NCBI GenBank assembly: GCA_035772735.1 | Contig: JASDFA010000018.1 | Coordinates: 55,892,001-55,956,000 of the forward strand | Source of the DNA: Datura wrightii | Taxonomy: Eukaryota; Streptophyta; Magnoliopsida; Solanales; Solanaceae | Length of the DNA stretch: 64,000 nt | Direction of reading: 5' to 3' | Part shown: positions 34,255 to 45,753 of the stretch, piece after piece | Layout of the letters: every line of letters starts with the position of its first letter | How positions within the stretch are numbered: position 1 is the stretch's first letter | Position numbers and translations under genes: made by a program | The notes under the pieces: generated by a model | The model's input: the letters and a program-made list of their open reading frames with translations, nothing else | The model's database searches: none | What the model was told of the DNA's origin: nothing

Positions 34255-35354
34255 GAGGTTCGGAGCGCAAGGGTTGAGGAGAATGGCCTCAAATGGTTCA
34301 ATGCACAAAAGGAGGCCAAATATTACCCTGATAATTGGATCGATGAAGGCTGGTTAGTAATTGAGTTCCTAGCCATCTGTGACACTATCTATTGATTGGG
34401 GTTGGGATATATGTTTGGTAAGCCAGAGGAGTGTAACCTCACTCTTGTGCGGGAGTTCTATGCAAATTGGAACACAACATATAGGGAGAGCATAGAGGTC
34501 AAAATGAGGGGTCAAGTGAATGAGTTTCTGGGCACACCAACTGCGAACTCAGAGATATATTTCTAATTGAATGAGAACCCCCTTGTAGAGACATTTTCCA
34601 TATACTATGCAGAGAACATTTAACAACTAGATGGACACGGAATGACAGTAGTGTTCACTCTACACTTTCATTCTCTTTTTTTTACCAGAGAGGCCAGAGT
34701 ATGGGTAAAGCTGGTTTATGTAGTGCTCCTCCCAGGAAAGAATACCATAGAGATCACTAGAAAGAGAGTAGTGCTGGTGTACATGTTGATGAAAGGGTTG
34801 TCAGCTAACTTTGGATCAGTGCTTAGAGACAACATGCGTCATTCCAGGGACAGTTATCGATGGAGATATTTTTATGGTGGCCTATAGATGTAGTACCTGA
34901 GGGAGCATGGCATTGAATAAGAGGAGGCTGACCTCCGGCTACCACTAACATGACACTTGGCAGGAAAGCTGATAGATGTGACAAAAGTTAAGGAGTCAAG
35001 CACAATTTCTAGATCGGCTTTCACTCTGGCTGTGCGCGAAGCTCAAAATGATAGCTAGAAGGGCCACATGTTTGGGATGTTTGAACTATAATTAAGGGCC
35101 GAGGGTAGACCAACAATAGTGTATGTGATACTACACAAGAGAAGCTGTACCCGCTTATAGAGAGCGGCTTGTTGATGATTAAAGTGGGACCAGCATTAGC
35201 CGAGCCATTAGATGATGATGAGCCTAAAGTTGTAACAAATGTAGTTGATGATGATGATGATGAGGGTGATGCCACCATGGGGGCAATGATGGTTGATGAC
35301 ACAGAGGATGTTGATGATCAGGATTTGAATCCTGACAATGATGATGATGCTTAG
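34255..35354 (+). pseudogene. Element B ORF3 pseudogene with acidic tail
   Basis: Same family as D's ORF3: GLKWFNAQKEAKYYPDNWID and PEECNLTLVREFYANWNTTY match D's GKKWYAKHKESKYFPEEHIA and PKECNLHLTREFYANWNPTL. EITRKRVVLVYMLMKGLSAN matches D's DVTRDRVCLVYALIKGLEIN. The tail (35200-35350) is a run of aspartates and glutamates (VVDDDDDEGDATMG), also seen in D. The beginning is missing at the C junction. Stops at about 34396, 34564, 34621 and 34886 and a frameshift near 35160. Role unknown. Confidence 0.75.
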
Positions 35355-35355
35355 A

Positions 35356-37198
35356 GGATCAGAAAATTCTTCTCTCTCCCTTTGTTATGACATGTTTAAG
35401 CACTGAGGACAGTGAAATATTTAAGTATGGGGTGGGGGGAAATATAATTTTCTTGTATTCTATCTTTGCTATATTTTTAGAGTTGGGTTGTAGAATCATT
35501 ATCAAATGTCTGTGTTATTAATCATTGTTTAAAACTGAAAAAGAATGCTAATGGTTTGTAATAATTAGTAAGTGGATGATTGTGGAGACCGTGGTTGTGT
35601 GAGTAATTTGCTTGTTTGTTGTGTCTTCTGTTCAATAGAGTGGTTTCCTCGGTTTTTATTTTTTATTCTTTTTCCTAAGATAGTCGCTTTTGAATCAAGG
35701 TTTATTTATTTTTGAAGTGTTTGTCTTAGATGTAGTGACTAGTCCCGATTATGGATAGATGATGACTGTCTTAATGGAAAATTAATCACAGTTTTTTTCT
35801 TTTTAGGAGTGAAAACCACCACTTGTATGCTCTTGAAATTTCACTTTGGAGATAAGCTAGAATGCATCAATTATTCATCTTAAATGCATGAGAAGTGAAA
35901 AATTATTCATCTTAAATGCATGAGAAGTGAAAATTTCATTAGAGACACATAGGTTCTTTAACTTGAAAAAGATATGAAAAAGTGAGCTTAATAATGAAGA
36001 TTCATTCAATATGGTTGTGTGAATATGTGGTCATAGAAAGCCGGCTCAAGCCATAATGCCATGAGAGGTGAGCTTCTAATTGTTGTGTTTCATGCATAGG
36101 TTAACATCTATAACTTACTTAGTGTGTGTGTAGAATTACCAAGTGTCAAAGAGTAGGACATGATCAAGGAACTTCTTTGAGTACCCATGTTTTGTTACTT
36201 ATTATTTGTATAACCTGTGAAATTTTTCCTAGTTAGCCCCATTGAGCTTGTAAGACTATTTCTTTGTCTAGCCACAAGAGAAGCCTATCCTTTTTGTTGT
36301 GTAGACTACATGAACTTGAACCAAAGACGCCCTAATGCACTTTGAGATCTGGAAAAAAAATTATAAGGGTTCCACCAGATAGAAACACTAATGAAGAGGA
36401 AAGATGGGAATGTGGATTGGAAGAAAAAAAGAAAGAAGGGTTCCCATGAAACAAAATGTTTACTTCTACTAGAACAAAAGTAAAGAAAGAAAAATTCTAA
36501 CAAATATTATTTGATTGATCTTAAAGTAGAGATTAGTAGTCAAGTAGAGAAAGGGGGAATTTGAGAAGAAAAAGGATCAATAAAGGAAGTGTAAATGTAA
36601 GTAGTAAGGACGATGGATGAAAAAGAAGAATAAAGTGAAAGTGTTGTCTTAAAATGCTTAGGATTGGTAGCCACTATTTTCCAAATAATTCTTACTCGTC
36701 CCTTAGCTGACATTACAACCATAAAAGTCCTTGTGATCTTATTCTTTTTGATTGTTTGATTGATTTAACAATACATGAAAGGAAAGCTTAAAATATGTTG
36801 CTTGTGTTTGGAATATCATTTGAGAGAGTGAGTTTGCCTTGTTAAATTTTTTCCCCAGTACTATGCATGATAATATGAGAGTATAAAAGGCATACCACTA
36901 AATAGTGAGGGGACAAGATGGCTAGAATTTAGTATACTATGCATCACACTATTTGTACTTGATCAGGTTGGCCCTATTTTGATAAAGAAGAGTCAGTTAT
37001 AAAGGTTATGTAGTTTCAAATGAAAAGCTCTTCATTGTGTATGTCATGTTGTTGCATATGAACTGATGAACTACCTATCCTGATGTCACTTTCCAGATAC
37101 CTGAGTGTGAATAGATAAAGGTGATGAGCGGTGTGCAATGGAGTTTTATTGATTGAAAATAGGAAGTTGTTCGAGGACAATGATTTAAGTGTGGGTTG
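35356..37198 (+). other. Element B non-coding 3' region with two polypurine-like boxes
   Basis: AT-rich without coding potential. A first box, TGAGGACAGTG then TTTAAGTATGGGGTGGGG (35404-35438), lies just after ORF3. The functional-looking tract TCGAGGACAATGATTTAAGT then GTGGGTTG (37171-37198) abuts the 3' LTR. A perfect 32-bp direct duplication starts at 35871 and 35903 (unit contains TTCATCTTAAATGCATGAG). Confidence 0.65.
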
Positions 37199-38680
37199 TG
37201 ATCTTGGGCGTATTTATACACATGCTCACCATATTTGACCCATAATTTGAAATGTTTCATGAAGAATATTACTATGAAATTTAGTTCTTTTATGAAAGTG
37301 TTATTGAAAAGAGCTAACAAATGTGATTAAATGATGTTTGCAGGAAAACAGATAATAAATACCCAGAAAAGAGAAACCAAGGAAAATTCAGTCTGCAAGG
37401 TGTGATAGAAGAGGAATTCAAAAGAAAATCAACTAGGTGAGATGACTGGTATGTCATGCTAGACCACGAACTTCAGAAGAAAATTGCACAGGTTGGTGAG
37501 ATCACTAGCACGACACACCAAGGAGAAGATCAAGTAAATTTTTCCTAACACCCTGGTGAAATAGGTGGCGCGACGCGCCATACCTTGAACTTCGAAGGGA
37601 TAATTTTCAGCAACTTGGCAAAATGGAGGGTGTAGCGCCCACAGTGGAAACTGCTGATGAAGCTAAGCACAAGCAGGATCTATGCCTAGCGTAGTGCCGC
37701 CAGGGCTGTTTGGGGGATATCTGTTTAAGTAAAAAAGTTGAGTTATTTAGAGGAAAAATGAAAATTATTCTTAATACTATAAATACATAACTAGGGAATC
37801 TGTAGAGAGATATCAAAGGTTTTTGGGAAGAACGCAGAGAAAAGAGTTTCATCTTCTTTCTAGGTTTTCTTCTTTTCTTTACTTTACGCATTTCTTGAAT
37901 GAAAATGATGATTGTTTTGGTTTTACTCTTGAATATGAGTAGCTAATAACCTTAATCTAGGATTTTATCCATAAGCATGATGGCTGTAGTTTGAATTTCA
38001 ATTGTGCTAAACATTTAATTTTCCATTTAAGATTGTTTACACATTCTTGTTTTCATGATTATTTATTAGTTTGAACACCTTTCGAATAATGCCTAATGAC
38101 TCATTTTTTGAACTCAAAAGAGGGAACAATGAGGGCAAAAAGAAGTATAAATTAGGTTCTAACTCCTTCTCAAGAAAAAGGAATTGGATTTATTGTTATG
38201 GATAGGAATATACCCTACAACCCTACTTAGTTGAATTAGGTAGCCATAATCAGTGTTTCACTTTTCTCGTGCGACCATAAAAATATAGACGCTAGAGTTA
38301 GTGATATAATTCTTGATGTATAAGAATGATATGTTGAGGAATGAATTTGTAACCTAAAACTAACAATCTTGGATAATAGGTTTGGTGTAATTGAATTCTG
38401 TAACTCAACCTGAAAGAGAAAGTGCTAGACCGTGGATTCCAATCATCATTCGAAATACAATCTTCCTTAAAACTCATATATAAAAATATTTAGTTTACAT
38501 TTCAAATTTAGTAGTATTAACTTTAACTCTTGCAAACCAATTTTCTTTCTCTTACAAATAGTGAAATAAGAATTCAAACTAAGATAATTAATCTGACAAG
38601 TATCTGTGCAACGATATCTTGGAGTTTGTCCTATATTACTCGATAACCATGTACACTTGCGTGTGCTCTTGGATGAATCA
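37199..38680 (+). repeat. Element B 3' LTR
   Basis: 1,482 bp, TGATCTTGGGCGTATTTATA to GGATGAATCA, followed by target duplication GTTAT. Aligns with 4849-6240 and 17902-17964. TATA box TATAAATA at 37778-37785. The GC-word array (37440-37710) survives in eroded form. Confidence 0.9.
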
Positions 38681-38685
38681 GTTAT

Positions 38686-38781
38686 TCCCACATATATTTT
38701 GATTAAATCGATGGAAAAAGAAAAAATAAAAGTGTTCTCACATGGAAAAATCATGAAACTTTTCACTATTTCAGTGAGAAT
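38686..38781 (+). mobile_element. Copia-like element I, 5' LTR piece 2 of 3
   Basis: Short piece between the GTTAT duplication of B and solo LTR J. It ends with AGAAT, the duplicated target of J. The assignment rests on the two target duplications, not on its own sequence. Confidence 0.5.
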
Positions 38782-40156
38782 TAACACTTAGATATCGTTG
38801 TGATCTACGCCTATTTAATGAGAGTACTGTATGCCATCAATATAGTATAATTACTCCAATCGGGAGTAGGGATCATATCTACAAAATTTTTCTGAGCCTG
38901 TACTATTTAGAAATTTTCAATTCAGATTTGAGAGTTGAGATTCTATTCAAATAAAGGTTAAGAGAGAATATAGCTACAACTAAGAATGTAAATGCTTAAG
39001 GATTTAATCAATAATGAGAAAAACTAGGGAAGTTTCCCCAAATTTGGGCTGATCTCCCTAAATCACTCAAATGAGCAAATTGAGAATGCAATTTTGATGA
39101 ATATGCAAGCAATCAACTTAGGTAACTAATGGGTGTCTTTCAAAAACACCAAAGGTGTCGATCTACATTAATTTTATCACATTGAAGAGAATTGGATTAC
39201 TCCTATGTTTAGGTGAATCCATTAAACAAGAGTTAGATCCTTGGGTTATTGTTGATTGATGCTAACCTAACCTAAATTTGCTCTTTCAAGCACAATAAAG
39301 GAAATTGGGCAGTACTAAATGACTTTCATCACCAATCACACTTTGAAAACCCTAGATTAATCAAATGTTCACTCAATTGAGATCCTTAGCATTCACAATT
39401 AGGTTCACAACTCTAGATCTGGGTTTAGTTACCCATAGCAAGAGAAGAAGAAGAAAGCAAGTAATTAAACATTTTCACTTACACGTAGTAGGAAGTAAAA
39501 CTTGAATTAATAATTTGGATCTTATATTACAAAATTACTCTACTTCTCTTTCTATAACTCTCTATTGGAAGCTATCTATCTATGTCTAACTATCTCTCTT
39601 TGAGAAAGAATGAAAAACAATATTAATACGCGGTCTCTAATATCTCAATTTCATTTAAATTTGGAGGGTCCTAGGTGTACGAAGACGGGCCACGTTTTGC
39701 AAAGACTATCGTCTTTTGAACTGTCAGCTAAATATAGATTCTGCCTAGTCTCTAGCCATCTTTTGATTGATGGACCATCTTCTAGAAAGACGGTTTGTAC
39801 TTTGCTTCATCAACTGTCATGAAGTTCTTCAACATTGATCCATATTCTAAATGGCAGATCGTCTTTTGAGAAAATGGTCTGTCCTCTGAATTGTTACTTG
39901 CCAACCACCTGGGTGTGGTTTCTAGATCACAAGGTTTGCTCTTGAATGCTAGATGTATGGACCATTCATTGAAGAGACAATCCATATTTTGCTTTGATTT
40001 TGACAGACTCAGTGACTTTGATTCTTCATTTCATTATCTCATTTGGGTTTCTAAAATATGGCGAAATACAGTTAATTTTAACTTTGATTAGTACCTAAAA
40101 GCAAGTAAAATTCTATGAAATGAAGTACAGATGTGTCACAAGCTCCCGACACATCA
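38782..40156 (-). mobile_element. Solo LTR J (related to element C LTRs)
   Basis: 1,375 bp flanked by AGAAT at 38777-38781 and 40157-40161. On the minus strand it starts TGATGTGTCGGGAGC and resembles the C LTRs, for example in GTGATTGGTGATGAAAGTC, CTAACC and CCCAATTTCC blocks and in its AAAGACGG/CCGTCTTT word array (about 39670-39930). The plus-left terminus reads TA rather than TG. GATGTGTC and GACACATC at its right end (40131-40155) form an 8-bp inverted repeat. No interior or primer site: a solo LTR. Confidence 0.75.
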
Positions 40157-40161
40157 AGAAT

Positions 40162-40449
40162 CTGTTTCGCACCAAGTGTTTTCCTGTGAGTTAGTTCAGC
40201 GTGAAATACATGAAAAAATCATGTTTTATAACAAAATTTATCATTGATTGGAGGTGGGAAAAACCTTTGTTTCTAGAAGTGACATTACTTTTCTTATATG
40301 TAGGTCAATTGACCAAAATATATCAAAATATTTTACTTCTTTTAGTATTTCTTTTGTCGTTTGGTCTATTATCCTTCAAGGTTTGTATTTATTAACTTTT
40401 ACATTATGTTCTACTATTTTGACCCCAACAAGTGGTCCCAGAGTTAATG
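40162..40449 (+). mobile_element. Copia-like element I, 5' LTR piece 3 and primer site
   Basis: The LTR ends ACCCCAACA at 40430, pairing with TGTTGGGGT at 4507. TGGTCCCAGAGTTAATG (40433-40449) is a decayed tRNA-Met-type primer site (TGGTATCAGAG in intact elements). Confidence 0.55.
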
Positions 40450-40959
40450 ATTGAGTGAGATTAAAGACATGTTCAAGGCAAATCAATTCAAACTGTAGTC
40501 AATTTGACGATAATGAAGATTTTTGGTCCAACACAAAAAGTCTGAAGTACTATTATCGAGACAAAGTTTCAACCATATTTTCAACATTCCTGTTGTTGCA
40601 TTTTTCTAAAAATAATATTGAATATTTTATGAAATGACACAATTTAATAGGTCATACGGGCATCGACTCGACTTTAGTTTGATAGGAGAATCACTTTTTA
40701 CAAAATTCAATTCCATAAGAAAACATCACACCAATGAAGTTATCAAATTCCAGTGCATATCATATTTACGAATAAAATTCTACTATCTCATTGAAAATAC
40801 TAATGACAACTTCCCAACAACTTATTCCCATAGACCTAGGCTAGATAAGTACAAGAGCTCTAATTAGGGTAATGACAACCAAAAGACATAGCTTCACTCA
40901 AGGAGAGAAATGCTAAACTTATGTAGAGAGTTACCACTTCAATCATGAAAATTCATTAC
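40450..40959. other. Unassigned interior, probably element I remnant
   Basis: AT-rich, no coding frame that I can match to Copia gag. Somewhere between about 40870 and 40960 it passes into the minus-strand ORF3 remnant of element H; I could not place the junction. Confidence 0.35.
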
Positions 40960-41404
40960 CTACCACAACCTACACACAAAAAGCATAGCAAGAGTAGAAT
41001 TAATACACCACACATACTGGTAAGCATCATTGATCGACTAATATTAGCTTATGGAACTCCCAAACAATTTCTGGAGTGTACTGGTTCGGAGCCCTAGCCA
41101 TCCGCTCGAAGCCGTAGAAACTGAATATCTGCTTCATCTCCTCCACCTTGTTCAATGAATTTGTGAGGATCCGTGACGCTTCTTGAATGCTCCGCCTAGG
41201 TTTGTTTTTGGCGGTGAGAGCAATGTCCTGCTCATATTTCTCCTGAGCTCCTGGAACTCTCCACCGGATAGTGCAGTTCTCCCTAGGCGGAGTCTGCTCC
41301 TGCTCAGCATTTGGTGCCTCCTCCTTTGAACCAGAACCGCTACTTGCCTCTATGGATTGGGTCTCCTCAGACCCTTTTTTGCATTAGAGTTGCTAATCGA
41401 CTCC
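40960..41404 (-). pseudogene. Element H ORF3 pseudogene, distal part
   Basis: On the minus strand, after a Ser/Glu/Gln-rich stretch (EASSGSGSKEEAPNAEQEQT), comes NKPRRSIQEASRILTNSLNK and FYGFERMARAPNQYTPEIVW (to about 41040). The last part resembles the start of the ORF3 core in B, C and D ('..REFYANW' region). The N-terminal codons are at 61184-61337, beyond element E. It lacks an ATG, and no core blocks are seen further downstream, so H is truncated here. Confidence 0.5.
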
Positions 41405-43922
41405 TGTCACGACCTAGGTTTATACCCTAGATGAGACACGGTACTCGGAGTCACAAATAACCCCAAGCCAACCCATGGTCTCTCATAACATTGGTAATCT
41501 GAGTAATCATAGCGGAAGCTTAAATAATAAAACCATTTAAGAAAGTTAAATGATAAAAAACTTTATACATCTGAAAGCAAAACTGAAGGTCTGAATTTAT
41601 GTCTGAAAGCCATCTATAAAAGATGAGTTGCTGGGACAAGCCCCCAGCTAACTCTGAAGTTTAACTGAATGAAAATAACTGGAAAAGTAAATATCATCCT
41701 TGAAAGATGAGGATTCACCACTGGTACTGCTAATATCACCTGAAACAGATCTACTAACGGTACTGAGGCTGAAAAACTGCGCCTGTATCATTATATGAGT
41801 AAGTGGGAGAAAAATATAACATAAAGAATAAATAAGTAGGTATGCGTCAGTACTTTGAATGTACTGAGTAAGTGGGAAAAGGTATAACATAAAGAATAAA
41901 TAACTAAACTGTAATGACCAACTGAAATACTGAAACTGAAAAAACTGAAATATAACTGAAATGGTCTAAATGACTTATCTGATGGTCATAGACATGCTTG
42001 AATCTGAGATACTAATCTGAGCAAACTGTGCTGAATTGAACTGAATTGAGTAAACGAAAAATATTCTGAGCTGAGATAAACTGAAATTGTACTAACTAGT
42101 GGGAGAGGCTATAACCAACATAGAACCACGTGAGCTAGACATGGAGTCTGATGTATACACCCCATTGATAGGACCCAATATACCTAGCTAGGGTATAAAG
42201 GCATGAACTGGGTGATCACAAGTCTGGGGCCATAGGGCCAATACAATAACTTGAGGTGGCAATGTAGTTTTGGGAACCTGGGTGCATTGGAACCCCAGTC
42301 TGCTCGGTGCTAAGTACTACTCCCATTGGATAGTCCTATATTGACTACAAAGCTAATAGATCGAAACCGGTGTCCAAGACTAAGTCAGGAATACCTATCG
42401 AGAAGTACCCAGAGAGTCCTATAGGACCGGATTCTGTAACTGGTGTTCTAAGATAGTCCAGAGCTGCTTATTTGGAAGCGTTATAACCGTCTAAAGAACA
42501 AACTGGAATTTGATAACTGATATTTGAGTCTAATAACTGATAATTTGGAGGCACCACTGACACCTCAAGAAAAAACTGTAGTTAAACTGATTAGCTGACA
42601 TTTCTAAATAATACTGAGTACACTGATATTCTAATTGAAACTGGAGTAGCATACAATTGACTGAGATTTCAACTAATTTTAACAATATGGAAATCCCAAA
42701 GCTAATAGAATCAACCAACAAGAATAATTGGCCCAATATGCAAGATTCTAATTTACTGAACTTAGAATCTAAGGCTAAATCATTTAAAAGAAGCTAGTTT
42801 CCACAAAATTTCTAGGAATTGGGAAAAACATAGCAGATAATAACATGGAGAATATTCCACTTAAAATATTATAGAATTCTACTTAAAAACCTTCTACATT
42901 TCAAAACCACATGGCTATAACTGATAGAAATTTAGAAAGGGTTTTGAGGACACAAGGGAAGAAAAATTCCCTTGTTGAATTCGCACATACCTGGTGAAGA
43001 AATTTTGGAGAGAATTCCTTGAGAATCTGAGAAGAAGAAACTGACTTCCCTAGCTCTTGCTCTAAGTGTTTTTGAGAGAAATTTTACAAATTGATTTTAT
43101 GAGGGAATGAGAGGGGTGAAGTAATCATCGATTATCCCTCAAAATTCCCTGAAAATAACCCAAAACAACGTAGTTGAAGGATTAAAAAGGTGGAAAATTT
43201 CAAAAATATCCCTAGGGAAAAATCAGGAAAAACTACTGAGAGGGACCAACGAGTCACTCAACGAGTCATTGGTTGAGACCACGAGTCGTTGGGACCATTC
43301 GTTGGTCCCGAGGCCTGGGTTCTAGGCTCATTGGAACAGGCAACAAGAGGGACCCCGACTTGTTGGATGAACCAATGGGTCGTTGGTTCCTCTCGTGGGT
43401 CACTTGATGAGAATTCTGGGAAGCCTGACAATAAGCAACACAATGACTCGTTGGTAGACCCAACGGATTGTTGTGTCGAGTCATCACCTCCACTGGAGAA
43501 GTTATTAAAATCCCTGAACTTGACACCACGGGTGGTCAAATTGACTTGCTGTGGGATACAACGGGTCGTTGTTGCCACTCGTTATCAGTGAAGGTGGTTT
43601 CTGGGAATTCCAACTAACGACTCACACCACGAATCGTTGTATCATACGACGACTCGTTGGTTGAGTCGTGGGGTCCTGGAAAAGGGAATTCTGAGCTTTG
43701 GACCAATGAGTGACATGACGACTCATTTTTACTCACAACGGTTTGTTCCATGTTACATTGGCTCTCGAAGGAACATGGAAGGGCTGACCACGACTGAGAT
43801 AATGGGTTGTTAGAGCTGCCCACGACTTGTTGTCTCGATCTTTCTGAGGCATGTTTTTTGGTTTCTTCTAGGTTTTTCTTGAAAGGAATGAGTTTGGTCT
43901 AGTAAAGTTTTGGGGTGTTACA
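41405..43922 (-). repeat. Element E 3' LTR
   Basis: 2,518 bp. On the plus strand it runs from TGTCACGACC to GGGGTGTTACA, so on the minus strand it starts TGTAACACCCC, like A. Aligns with 58710-61183 at about 90 percent in the first 100 bp by eye. An array of ACGAGTC/GACTCGTT words fills about 43240-43840, including CCACGAGTCGTTGG. Confidence 0.9.
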
Positions 43923-43956
43923 ATATCATCCTCTTGGGATCATTCTCCCTCGAATG
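43923..43956 (-). other. Element E polypurine tract with CATTCGAGGGAGAATG box
   Basis: Minus strand: CATTCGAGGGAGAATG (43941-43956), then GATCCCAAGAGGATGATAT abutting the 3' LTR. Same arrangement as in element A. Confidence 0.7.
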
Positions 43957-44159
43957 AAGGCTAAAATTGCTGGGAAACCAGGAAAAGAGCTGCAATTCCC
44001 AAACTAAGGCTATGAACTAATTTTTGAAGGAGTAATTGACTTTGAACCGACTTAACCATGCTAATAGAGTTGATGCAACTAGATGCACATTGAAAATCTG
44101 AATAGAGCTGATGAGTACAGAACTGAATAGAGTATTGAGGAGAAATTTAGTACCTGATG

Positions 44160-44619
44160 CTGGAACTGAATTGGAAGGGAATAAATGAGGGTATCTTGCC
44201 ATCATGTCTGCTTCTGCCTCTAATGTGGCTCCCTCAGCTAGTCGGTTCCTCCACAAGACTTTCACCGAAGCGACTTCCTTGTTTCTCAACTTACAAACCT
44301 GATGGTCAAGGATTTGAACTGGGACCTCTTCATAAGAGAGACTATCTTTCACTCCCACCCTGTCTAGTGGCACAACTGAAGTTTGATCACCGATGCACTT
44401 CTTCAATAATGACACATGGAAGATTGGGTGCACAGATGCAAACTCTTGAGGTAATTCTAGCTCATATGACATACTACCAATTCGCTTCAAAACTCTGTAG
44501 GGTCCCACATATCTCAGACTAAGTTTTCCTTTCTTCCCAAGCCTCATCACCCCCTTCATGGGTGAAATTTTTAGGTAAACCCAATCATCTACTGTGAATT
44601 GTAACTCTCTTCTCCTCAC
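44160..44619 (-). pseudogene. pol: Element E integrase C-terminus and chromodomain
   Basis: Best preserved part of E: an uninterrupted segment from MRRRELQFTVDDWVYLKISP through MKGVMRLGKKGKLSLRYVGP (GPY/F module) and SVHPIFHVSLLKKCIG. The chromodomain follows: EEVPVQILDHQVCKLRNKEV, ASVKVLWRNRLAEGATLEAE, ADMMARYPHLFPS. The frame runs on to a stop at 44017, but the codons after about 44150 look like non-conserved extension. Confidence 0.88.
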
Positions 44620-45748
44620 ATCATTGTAGGATTTGCGTTGTTTTCAACCTCTCCCTGATAAGTTGTACCTTTTGCATAGCTTCATGAACTGAGTCTGGCC
44701 CTATCAAGGTAGCTTCACCAACCTCAAACCACCCTATAGGATACCTACACCTCCTACCATATAATGCCTCAAACGGGGCCATTTGGATACGCAAACTCGA
44801 TAAGAGGTAGGTGATCATCTCAACTGCCCTTGAAATCAATCACACACGCTATTAACATATCTTCCAAGGTCTGCATAGTCCACTCAGCTTGTCCATCTGT
44901 TTGTTGGTGAAAAGCTGTGCTAAACTTGACTTGGGTATCGAGTCCTTTTTGAAATGACTTCTACAAACGCAAGGTGAATTGGGTAAGTCCATATAAAATA
45001 ATGGACAAGGGCACCCTATGCAGTCTGACTAACTCCCGGATATATAGCCTAGCATAATCCACAGCTGAGTCTGTAGTTTTAACTGGGAGGAAATGTGCTA
45101 ACTTGGTCATTCGGTCTACTATCACCCAGATTGGGTTAGGTTGCCGACGAGTATGAGGTAGACCTGTAATAAAGTCCATATTCACTTCTTCCCACCTCCA
45201 TGTGGGTATACTGATATCCTGAGTCATACCCCTAGGTCTCTGATGTTCCACCTTAACCTGCTGACAGTTCGGGCACTTAGCCATAAATTCTACTATGTCT
45301 CTTTTCATGCTATTCCACCAATAAATATCCCATAGATCACGGTACATCTTAGTGGTACCTAAGTGGATAGAATATCTCGAACTTTATGCTTCAGCCAGTA
45401 TCTGCTGTCTCAAGTCACCTACATCCAGTACACAAAGTCTACCCTAGTAACGTAGTACACCATATCCCCCTTTGGAGCAAGCCTTCACTTTTTTTTAGAA
45501 CTGCTTCCTTTAGCTTAAGTAGTATGGGATCTTCATCTTGCCTTGACTTAACTTCAGAGACTAATGAGGAATCTGATCCACTCTGCACTACTACTCCGCC
45601 CTCAGTTAAGTCAACCAACTGCACTCCTAATCGAGCTAACCTGTGGATATCCTTGCTAGTTCTTTTCTGCTCTCTTCAGTATGAGCCACGATCCCCATAG
45701 ACATCCTACTCCGGGCATTAGCCACCACATTGGCTTTGCCCGGGTGGT
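44620..45748 (-). pseudogene. pol: Element E integrase zinc finger and catalytic core remnant
   Basis: On the minus strand, from YHPGKANVVANARSR (just left of D) through LVDLTEGGVVVQSGSDSSLV and DEDPILLKLKEAVLKK. MYRDLWDIYWWNSMKRDIVE and CPNCQQVKVEHQRPRGM are the zinc-finger half. VNMDFITGLPHTRRQPNPIW carries the first catalytic aspartate. RLHRVPLSIILYGLTQFTLR shows tyrosine where relatives have the second aspartate (ILY-G for xxD-xG). MAPFEALYGRRCRYPIGWFE follows after frameshifts. Confidence 0.85.
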
Positions 45749-45753
45749 ACAAC

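Larger units (their letters stand above)
4849..38680 (+). mobile_element. Athila-type LTR retrotransposon B, carrying nested A/F and C
   Basis: Both LTRs start TGATCTTGGGC and the element is flanked by GTTAT at 4844-4848 and 38681-38685, a perfect 5-bp target duplication. Order on the plus strand: 5' LTR (4849-6240 plus 17902-17964), degenerate tRNA-Asp-like primer site, gag, protease, RT, RNase H, integrase (to 23175), ORF3 (34255-35354), non-coding 3' region, polypurine tract and 3' LTR (37199-38680). Element A sits in its 5' LTR and the C complex lies between integrase and ORF3. Gene order and RT/integrase motifs place it in the Athila lineage. All genes are broken. Some of B's own sequence between integrase and ORF3 may be lost. 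Confidence 0.85.

Noticed and set aside
35200..35354. GAT-repeat microsatellite
   Set aside because: The GATGATGAT stretch is the acidic tail of ORF3, also present as protein in D with different codons.
38782..40156. Reading this LTR as the 3' LTR of element H
   Set aside because: The exact AGAAT on both sides shows an independent solo LTR; the flanks belong to the Copia-like LTR, not to H's interior.
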